Positions 16,260-22,038 of a stretch of DNA of 23,639 nucleotides are shown here, in pieces (within the stretch, counting starts at the first letter, position 1; each line of letters opens with the position of its first letter). The position numbers were made by a program, and so were the translations under genes. This stretch comes from Acidimicrobiia bacterium (lineage in GTDB: Bacteria > Actinomycetota > Acidimicrobiia > Spongiisociales > ZC4RG35). The notes beneath the pieces were generated by a model that ran no database searches, was not told where the DNA came from, and saw nothing but the letters and a program-made list of their open reading frames with translations. The stretch is taken from NCBI GenBank assembly GCA_029865445.1, contig JAOUGY010000010.1, positions 1 through 23,639 on the forward strand, written 5' to 3'.

Positions 16260-17039
16260 GTGAACACCACGAGCATGCCCGGGGGTGCGAGGACCCGGGA
16301 GACGGGCAACCCGGCCTTCGACCCGGCGCGTTTTGCGACAGCGACGGCGGTTGGTCAGCCGACCATGACCGTGAGCGGTACGGCCGGAAAAGCGATGGTC
16401 TTCACACTGGTGCTGATTGCGGCTGCCACAGGCGGATGGTCCAGCGTGACCGCCGACCCGAGCGGCGTCGTGGTGTGGCCCGGGTGGGTCTGGTGGGTGG
16501 GACTCACGGCCTTCGTCTTCGCCATCATCACATTGGTCAGACCACAGTCGGCCGCCATCACCGGGCTCATCTACGCCGCCCTCGAGGGAGCGATGCTGGG
16601 GGCGATCTCTGCCATCTACGAAGTGCGCTTCGACGGGATCATCGTCCAAGCGGTCATCCTCACGATTGCAGTGCTGGTGGCGACCCTCCTGCTCTACATG
16701 GTGGGCGCTGTCAAAGCCACCGGCCGCCTTGCCCGTGGGGTGACCGTGGCAATGGGAGGCCTCCTACTCCTGTACCTGTTCGGTTGGATCATGTCGATCT
16801 TCGGCGTCAACGCCGCCTTCTGGGCGCGGCCAACCTCATTCGGAGTCTTCTTCAGCGTCGTCGTGGTTGCCCTGGCGGCGCTGAACCTGGTGCTCGACTT
16901 CGACATGATCGAACGGCTGAGCCGATCGGGAGCTCCGAAACACATGGAGTGGTACGCGGCGTTCGGGCTCACGCTCACGCTGGTATGGCTCTATCTGGAG
17001 GTCATCCGACTCATTGCACTCAGTCGGTCCCGTCAATAA
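16260..17039 (+). CDS. Bax inhibitor-1 / YccA family membrane protein
   Basis: This 259-residue protein of the BI-1 (TMBIM) family is in the YccA-like bacterial branch. Members sit in the inner membrane with about seven helices; some conduct calcium or protons, and E. coli YccA modulates the FtsH protease. A polar N-terminal stretch of about 40 residues precedes the first helix (about 44-60). The C-terminal part has the signature L-D-F-D-M-I-E-R (about 214-221) and then A-P-K-H-M-E-W-Y-A-A-F-G-L, followed by V-W-L-Y-L-E, all typical of the family. The GTG start has AAGGAG (16248-16253) with a 6-base spacer. It is convergent with the HdeD gene. The family assignment is strong; the role here is not known. 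Confidence 0.9.
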   Translation: MNTTSMPGGARTRETGNPAFDPARFATATAVGQPTMTVSGTAGKAMVFTLVLIAAATGGWSSVTADPSGVVVWPGWVWWVGLTAFVFAIITLVRPQSAAITGLIYAALEGAMLGAISAIYEVRFDGIIVQAVILTIAVLVATLLLYMVGAVKATGRLARGVTVAMGGLLLLYLFGWIMSIFGVNAAFWARPTSFGVFFSVVVVALAALNLVLDFDMIERLSRSGAPKHMEWYAAFGLTLTLVWLYLEVIRLIALSRSRQ

Positions 17040-17105
17040 CCGGCTCCGGAATCCGGTGCCACATCGGCGGCGAGGCTTCGCTTCGGCTCTGCGTCTTGGG
17101 TTGTC

Positions 17106-17678
17106 TCACCCGTCTGATTCCGCCGATCGCGTGTGCAACGCCGACCCGATCGCCGCCGTCCCCATCACCAGGAGGAACACCCCACTGACCAGAGCGAGGC
17201 TCCTGACAGCGTTGATCGGCCACGTGAGTACCGCGGCGCCACCAAGAAGATGGACGACGGCCTCGCCCAAACCCGGCGAGCGTCGACCTCGCACCCGTTC
17301 CGCCAGATAGAGGAACAGCGTTACCGCTCCCCAGAACATCCACGCTACGCCGACCATCAGCACAGCCAGTTCCAGCGATCGGAGCGGCTGACGCATCACG
17401 AGCAGCCCCACGACCATTGCGATGGACCCCAAGAGGATTCCGGGCCACGGAGTGTCCGAGTCCGATCGGACCGCAGCAACGGCACCGACGACACCAGACA
17501 CCATGAGGTGGAGCCCGAGTATCACGGTTGCAGCCACCACAGTTGGACCCGGCCACGAGACCATGACCACTCCGAGCGCCAGGTTGACGATCCCGATCCC
17601 CGCCAACTCCGGCCATGGCCGACGTAGGGCGTCCTTGAACGGCGCCTGGTTTGTCGTTGGTGTTGACAGCCCCGCCAT
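17106..17678 (-). CDS. HdeD/DUF308 family membrane protein
   Basis: This 190-residue protein has six hydrophobic helices arranged as repeated short hairpins, as in the HdeD (DUF308) family, whose E. coli founder supports acid resistance at high cell density. The repeats have the usual style, with helices bounded by W-P-G-P and R-Q-P-L turns (near 42-45 and 107-110). The N-terminal 24 residues are polar and the C-terminal 10 residues are polar. Its ATG lies two bases after the stop codon of the lipoprotein-like gene, with no separate ribosome site, so translation is probably coupled to it. It ends a minus-strand group with DUF1622 and the lipoprotein-like gene. The acid-stress role is inference from the family only. 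Confidence 0.85.
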   Translation of the reverse strand: MAGLSTPTTNQAPFKDALRRPWPELAGIGIVNLALGVVMVSWPGPTVVAATVILGLHLMVSGVVGAVAAVRSDSDTPWPGILLGSIAMVVGLLVMRQPLRSLELAVLMVGVAWMFWGAVTLFLYLAERVRGRRSPGLGEAVVHLLGGAAVLTWPINAVRSLALVSGVFLLVMGTAAIGSALHTRSAESDG

Positions 17679-17680
17679 GG

Positions 17681-18544
17681 TCAGGTCGTTCGCAACTCGT
17701 CGGCCAAGCGGTCGAGCGCCGACTCCAACCGCCCCCGCGCCGTGGTCCAGGCCACCGATTCGGGTGATGCGGACCCGTCAGCCGCCGGCACCGCCGCCGT
17801 GAGCGAATCCGCGGTCGTATCGACGTCCCGGACGGCGGCGCCAACCTCCCGGAGCGCCTGGCGCATCGAGCCCGAAGGCGCTTCGGCCTCCGCGGCATAG
17901 ACGTCGGTCATGAATGCCTCGAGCCGTCTCCGCACCTCACGGTCGGCGGCCGCCGCCTGGGAGTCTCCGGCCGCCACCGCCTGGCGGGTCCGGATGAGTG
18001 ATCCATCGGTGTTGTCGAGAAGCCACCGGGCCTCCGAATAGACCGACCGGGCCCTATCCCGCAGTGTTGGGACGGCGCCGAGAACAGGGGCCGCGGCCAC
18101 TGGCGGGGAGGGATGTGACGACCTCCTCCCGAGCAGGAAGACCACCAGAGCACCGAGAGCGACGAGAGCCAACAGCAACAGACCCGAGGAGGTGCCGGCG
18201 GCGTCATCCTGCCCGGCGTCGGTGGTCGTACTTGTCGGCGACGTGGTCGTCGGCGTTTGCACGACCGTCGTTGTGGGCGCTGCCTCTTCGGCGACGGTGG
18301 TCGTCGGGTTCGGCTCCTCGACGACGGTAGTTGTCGCTTCCGGAACCTGGGTGTCCCCACCACTTCCGGGCGGCAGCGTGATCGTCACGGACCCGAGGGC
18401 GTCCCCGATGTCATCGAGGCCCTCGTCGGTGCAGGCAGAAAGGATCGCAGCGACCCCCACCACCGCTGCGACAAGCAGCATGATTCGAGCACTTCGCTTG
18501 CGTGTGGTGTCGCCGGCCTCGGCCGGGTCGCGTGTATATTCCAC
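17681..18544 (-). CDS. Lipoprotein-like protein with Thr-rich linker and second membrane helix
   Basis: I know no named family for this 287-residue protein. From the GTG at 18544 there is a basic N terminus, a hydrophobic helix (about 21-36) and a lipobox L-S-A-C38, so it may be lipidated. A proline/threonine-rich linker follows (about 67-110), with T-T-T-V units at 71, 81 and 91 spaced exactly ten residues apart. A second membrane helix is at 121-138. The C-terminal part (about 155-287) is Ala/Arg-rich, helical and probably cytoplasmic. A Cys-anchored protein with a later transmembrane helix is unusual. The start is chosen because GGAGG (18549-18553) precedes it by 4 bases; the frame continues open to 18583. 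It sits between DUF1622 and HdeD and is tightly coupled to HdeD. Confidence 0.7.
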   Translation of the reverse strand: MEYTRDPAEAGDTTRKRSARIMLLVAAVVGVAAILSACTDEGLDDIGDALGSVTITLPPGSGGDTQVPEATTTVVEEPNPTTTVAEEAAPTTTVVQTPTTTSPTSTTTDAGQDDAAGTSSGLLLLALVALGALVVFLLGRRSSHPSPPVAAAPVLGAVPTLRDRARSVYSEARWLLDNTDGSLIRTRQAVAAGDSQAAAADREVRRRLEAFMTDVYAAEAEAPSGSMRQALREVGAAVRDVDTTADSLTAAVPAADGSASPESVAWTTARGRLESALDRLADELRTT

Positions 18545-18610
18545 AGGTCCTCCAGGGTCGATACGCGTTCGGGTGGAGTCCACTCGCTCACGCCAGATCT
18601 ACCGGCGGGT

Positions 18611-19000
18611 TCACTCAGCGTGGCGACTCGACGCGCCGCCCGGCACTATACCCCCGGCCGCCTCCAACTCGGCTCGGCGCCAGGGAAGCACCCCCTCGAC
18701 TTCGATGGAGATCGACAAGCTCAGCACCGTGCGAACCAGCACGAGCAGGCCGAGGGTCGTGACGTTCTCGAGCGTGAGGTCCAGCGCCACGGTTTGAACT
18801 ACGTCGGCCGCCACCAGGATCTCCAGCGAGATCATCAGTGTTCGACCGAGACGTCTGCGGAGTTCAGCGTAGGTCGCCACTCTGTTGATCAAGCCGCGGA
18901 CCGATTGGGCCACCGCCATCACGAAGCCGACGAACAGAACTGCCACACCCGCGACCTCGAGCATCCGGACGACGACGTCGATGACCTCTCGGTAGTGCAT
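18611..19000 (-). CDS. DUF1622 family membrane protein
   Basis: This 129-residue protein has three predicted membrane helices and the DUF1622 signature: L-R-R-R-L-G-R near 47-53, L-E-I-L-V-A-A-D (59-66), then a long hydrophobic helix ending in V-R-T-V-L-S, and V-E-G-V-L-P-W near 100-106. The family is small, integral to the inner membrane and of unknown function. It is the first gene of a minus-strand run with the lipoprotein-like and HdeD genes; the gap to the next start is 66 bases. The ATG at 19000 has no strong Shine-Dalgarno. It is divergent from the DUF1269 gene, with a shared upstream region of 212 bases. Confidence 0.85.
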   Translation of the reverse strand: MHYREVIDVVVRMLEVAGVAVLFVGFVMAVAQSVRGLINRVATYAELRRRLGRTLMISLEILVAADVVQTVALDLTLENVTTLGLLVLVRTVLSLSISIEVEGVLPWRRAELEAAGGIVPGGASSRHAE

Positions 19001-19142
19001 CGAAGAACACTACTCGCTCCGAGGCCCCACCTCCCGCACGCGGGGTCGGTCTGCCCCATCGGCGACGGAGCGCCTGCATGAAGCGGCACGAGCATCGCCG
19101 CCACGCACAGAGGGAGTGGAGCACGCGACTCCCTTGGCGCGT

Positions 19143-19171
19143 GTTTGTGGGTAGTCAATTTCCATCGGTAT
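19143..19171 (+). promoter_or_regulatory. Candidate general-stress-type promoter of the DUF1269 gene
   Basis: GTTT at 19143-19146 and CGGTAT at 19166-19171 resemble the GTTT / GGGTAT elements read by SigB/SigF-type sigma factors. The 19-base spacer is longer than usual, so the match is weak. It lies 42 bases before the TTG start. Confidence 0.25.
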
Positions 19172-19199
19172 CGTCAGTCTCGCCAACGGCAATCAACCG

Positions 19200-19205
19200 A
19201 GGAGG
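19200..19205 (+). promoter_or_regulatory. Ribosome binding site deciding a TTG start
   Basis: AGGAGG lies 7 bases before the TTG at 19213. It is the strongest ribosome site in the window and supports the rare start codon over the in-frame ATG at 19078. Confidence 0.75.
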
Positions 19206-19212
19206 AAAGGTC

Positions 19213-19701
19213 TTGGCAACCCTCACCGTTCTCAAGTTCGGAGACCCCGATCGTGCGCGTGATGCGCTTGGAACGCTGCTCGAGCTTCAAAAACAACAGC
19301 TGATCAGGGTCGATGACGCGGCGATCGTCACCTGGGCTTCCGACAAGAAGAAGCCAAAGACCGAACAGCTCCACAACCTCATGGGCGCGGGTGCGCTGAG
19401 CGGCGCCTTCTGGGGCTGGCTGTTCGGCTTGTTGTTCTTCGTGCCGCTGTTCGGGCTGGCGTTCGGCGCCGCCATGGGCGCCCTTTCGGGGAGCCTGGCC
19501 GACATTGGCATCGACGACGAGTTCATTGCCAAGACCCGGGCACAGGTCACCCCTGGCACATCGGCCCTGTTCCTCCTCACCGAGGATGCGGTGCTCGACC
19601 GCCTGAAGGACGCCATGAGTCAGTACGACTTCGAGTTGATCGCATCCAATCTGTCGTCCGAAGAGGAAGCCAAGCTTCGCGAGGTTTTCGAGGAAGACTG
19701 A
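19213..19701 (+). CDS. DUF1269 family protein
   Basis: This 162-residue protein of the DUF1269 family starts at TTG 19213. The family pattern is an N-terminal mixed alpha/beta domain, here including V-L-K-F-G-D and D-A-A-I-V-T-W, then a glycine-rich hydrophobic hairpin (about 57-98) with G-A-G-A-L-S-G-A-F-W-G, and a C-terminal domain with P-G-T-S-A-L-F-L-L and a charged tail. Members occur widely in actinobacteria and proteobacteria and are often stress-induced, but the biochemical role is unknown; membrane insertion of the glycine-rich hairpin is expected. The gene is a single transcription unit: divergent from DUF1622 and closed by a strong terminator 29 bases after the stop. Confidence 0.85.
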   Translation: MATLTVLKFGDPDRARDALGTLLELQKQQLIRVDDAAIVTWASDKKKPKTEQLHNLMGAGALSGAFWGWLFGLLFFVPLFGLAFGAAMGALSGSLADIGIDDEFIAKTRAQVTPGTSALFLLTEDAVLDRLKDAMSQYDFELIASNLSSEEEAKLREVFEED

Positions 19702-19729
19702 TTCTCGTTGCGAGAGCTCGAGAAACCGG

Positions 19730-19763
19730 GAGGGTCTGCATCTTCAGGTGCAGACCCTCTTTT
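19730..19763 (+). terminator. Rho-independent terminator of the DUF1269 gene
   Basis: GAGGGTCTGCA (19730-19740) pairs perfectly with TGCAGACCCTC (19749-19759), an 11-bp stem with an 8-base loop, directly followed by TTTT (19760-19763). This is the clearest intrinsic terminator in the window. Confidence 0.85.
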
Positions 19764-20021
19764 CGTGCAACCTCGTGTGAGCCGCGCCGCAATCTCGATG
19801 CCCCGCAGGGTATGCAGTCACGCGGGCATCCGAGAGAAAGCCAAGACCCTCTGGCCGCCTCACCGGGCAGCCGGCCCCCTTGCTGGAGAACGAGCCTCGC
19901 GCACACAATGACGCCTCGTCCCCCGGAAAAGGGGGACAGCCTCCTCGACGGCGGAGCCGTCACGAAGCAGGTGTGATTGCGCGCCTCAGACCGAGCTTGC
20001 CCGGGCCATACGTCGGATGGT
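19764..20021. other. Intergenic DNA with two hairpins
   Basis: No convincing gene is present here. Two perfect hairpins stand close together: GTCCCCC / GGGGGAC (19918-19937, 6-base loop) and GACGGC / GCCGTC (19947-19961, 3-base loop). Neither is followed by a T-run. The promoter of the downstream gene is probably in this stretch. Confidence 0.4.
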
Positions 20022-20116
20022 CGCTCGACAGGACGCCTCGAGAGGCGTGGCGTCGTGTCAAGCCGAGCGCACGTGCTCGCCTGGACAGGTATCGTGGCGG
20101 GCCTGTCCAACCCGCC
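20022..20116 (+). promoter_or_regulatory. Structured leader with mutually exclusive helices (candidate RNA element)
   Basis: A nested stem pairs CGCTCG (20022-20027) with CGAGCG (20064-20069) around an inner hairpin ACGCCTC / GAGGCGT (20033-20048). The second outer arm can instead pair with GCTCG at 20075-20079. Next, GGACAGG (20083-20089) pairs with CCTGTCC (20102-20108), interleaved with GGCGGG (20096-20101) and CCCGCC (20111-20116). The last arm ends immediately before the GAAGGAAG ribosome site of the small ORF. The layout suggests an attenuator or switch upstream of the 20212 gene. It was found by eye; no known riboswitch class is recognised. Confidence 0.35.
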
Positions 20117-20131
20117 GAAGGAAGTATGCCC

Positions 20132-20215
20132 ATGACAACGTTCTCATGTTCCGTCGGAGCGCCTCAACGGGAGCCTATCGGTACATGGCGTGACGGATGG
20201 AACCACGAGTCATGA
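20132..20215 (+). CDS. Small ORF overlapping the next gene (possible leader peptide)
   Basis: This 27-residue frame starts at ATG 20132, with AAGGA (20118-20122) 9 bases upstream. An ATG at 20126 would add two residues but is too close to the ribosome site. Its TGA at 20213-20215 overlaps the ATG of the next gene at 20212 as ATGA, the classic arrangement for translational coupling. The peptide has one Cys, two Arg, two Trp and no run of a single amino acid, so it does not look like an amino-acid attenuator peptide. It follows the hairpin cluster at 20022-20116. A stop-start overlap alone can be chance; the ribosome site is the main support. Confidence 0.4.
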   Translation: MTTFSCSVGAPQREPIGTWRDGWNHES

Positions 20216-21963
20216 GCGGTCCGATTGGCGACCCGCCCCAAATTGTGGCAGGCACGGAGGAGGATGCAGGCCTGCAGTCGGAGATTGCACGGCTCCGGGC
20301 CGAGCTGGAGGCGGTGCAATCGGCACAGCGAGAACGACGGCACGTCCGCACGAGATCGATCATCTCCGCCCTGTTGGTGGTGCTGGTGTCCCTGTCGGTC
20401 GTGGCTGCCACGACCGCCGCCTGGCTGCACGAGACACTGCTCGACACGGAGACGTTCATAGAGACGATCGATCCCGTCTTCTCGGATCCCGCCGTTACCG
20501 ACGCGATCGGCGCCTATCTCACCGAACAGACGTTTCTCGCCCTCGGGGTGCAGGAACGACTCGATGCCACGCTCTCGCAGGCCGATGCCTACCTCGAAGA
20601 ACAGGTGCTGGGCTTGATCGACGTCGATCCAAGGATCGAGAGCCGGCTCGCCGCCATCGACCGGCCACGATTCAGAGATCTCGCCGGACCTCTCGTGGCG
20701 GCCGCGGAAGGATCCGTCCGTGAAGCCGTCCAGTCGTACCTCGCCTCCGAGGACTTCCAGACCACGTTCACCGTCCTAGCCACCAGCGGGCATGAAGGGG
20801 CCGTGGCGCTGCTTCGCGGGAACTACGCCGAGGTGCCGAACGTGGTCATCGACTCGGACTCGGTCCGTTTGGATCTCACCCCGGCCGTGGCGGGGACGAT
20901 CCAGGCCCTGGTGGAAAGGGGCGTCGGCATAGTTGGCTTCGACCCGCCGGCCGGTTTCACGGTCCCAGTGGACTCACCCGAAACCGCCAGGGCTTGGCTC
21001 GCCGACACGTTCGATCAGGAGCTGGCGCCGGATTTCGGTCAGATCACGATCATGAGCACAGCTCAGCTCGAGGGTCTGCAAGGAACCGTCCGTGCTTTCG
21101 ACCGGGCGGTGTGGATGTTGGTGATCCTCGTGGTGGCACTGACGGTGGCCACCGTCTGGTTGGCGCCTCGCAAAACACGAGTCCTCGTCCAGCTCGCCAT
21201 CGGTGTGGTCGTCGCCCTCGCCCTTGCGAACTCGGTGGTCGATCGCCTGCAGCAAGCCGTGGTCGCAGCGTTCGGCGATCCGGCGGGACAAGAAGTGGCC
21301 CGCATCTTCATCGTCGACACGGTCACGTCGCTGCGGTCGCTCGGGCTGCTGATCGTCTGGGCCGCGGTCGCCATCGGGGTGGTGTCGTTCGCGGTCGGTC
21401 GATCGTGGCACCGCAGTGCGGCGACGTGGATCTCAGACACCCTCTCCGCCGAGCCAGAGACCACCCAACTGGGTCGGTTCGTCGCTTCTCACGTCGACGG
21501 TCTGCGAGTGGGGGGTATCGCCGTGGCCGTGGCGATCCTGGCTACGGCGGGCATCGGGTTCGTTTCGGTGGTCGTGCTCGGGTTGCTGCTGGCGTCGTAC
21601 CTGTGGGCCCTCACCGTCCTGACTGCCGGGACGCCGGAGCAGGGTTCCGGCGCGGAGCCTGCAGACGATGAGCACCGTGATACAGCTGCCGGCGTCGAGT
21701 TGTCGGGGCACGACGACCTCACCGTGATCGCTGGCATCGGTGACGCGGTCGCCGCCCTCTTGGGCGAGCACGGCATCACCTCGCTGTCGGGCCTGGCGGA
21801 GTGTTCGACCGAGGAGATCCAAGCCATCCTCGACTCGGGTGGTTCGCGGTTCAAGATCTGCAATCCCACTTCGTGGGCATCGCAGGCCAGGCTCATCGCA
21901 GAAGCCTCGGATGGCGCCGAGAGTGATGGAGACAAGCCTCGATCTGGAGCAGTCCTGACCTAG
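20212..21963 (+). CDS. Multi-helix membrane protein with C-terminal helix-hairpin-helix domain
   Basis: This 583-residue protein has a short coiled-coil-like N terminus (about 20-42), a first membrane helix (49-71), a large extracytoplasmic domain (about 72-290), then about five membrane helices to about 465. An acidic linker leads to a C-terminal cytoplasmic domain (about 500-565) beginning H-D-D-L-T-V-I-A-G-I-G, followed by H-G-I-T-S-L-S-G-L-A. This is the pattern of the helix-hairpin-helix domain also seen in DUF4332-like proteins, which usually bind DNA or mediate protein contacts. The membrane part resembles uncharacterised actinobacterial integral membrane proteins. ATG 20212 is preferred over ATG 20197 because of the ATGA overlap with the small upstream ORF. 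The hydrolase gene follows 75 bases later on the same strand. Function is unknown. Confidence 0.75.
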   Translation: MSGPIGDPPQIVAGTEEDAGLQSEIARLRAELEAVQSAQRERRHVRTRSIISALLVVLVSLSVVAATTAAWLHETLLDTETFIETIDPVFSDPAVTDAIGAYLTEQTFLALGVQERLDATLSQADAYLEEQVLGLIDVDPRIESRLAAIDRPRFRDLAGPLVAAAEGSVREAVQSYLASEDFQTTFTVLATSGHEGAVALLRGNYAEVPNVVIDSDSVRLDLTPAVAGTIQALVERGVGIVGFDPPAGFTVPVDSPETARAWLADTFDQELAPDFGQITIMSTAQLEGLQGTVRAFDRAVWMLVILVVALTVATVWLAPRKTRVLVQLAIGVVVALALANSVVDRLQQAVVAAFGDPAGQEVARIFIVDTVTSLRSLGLLIVWAAVAIGVVSFAVGRSWHRSAATWISDTLSAEPETTQLGRFVASHVDGLRVGGIAVAVAILATAGIGFVSVVVLGLLLASYLWALTVLTAGTPEQGSGAEPADDEHRDTAAGVELSGHDDLTVIAGIGDAVAALLGEHGITSLSGLAECSTEEIQAILDSGGSRFKICNPTSWASQARLIAEASDGAESDGDKPRSGAVLT

Positions 21964-22038
21964 AGATTGACCTTCGTCGAGTGGTGGGGGGCCGAGTTCC
22001 CCGCGGCCGTGAGTCCCAAGCGCAGAATGGAGGCGGCG

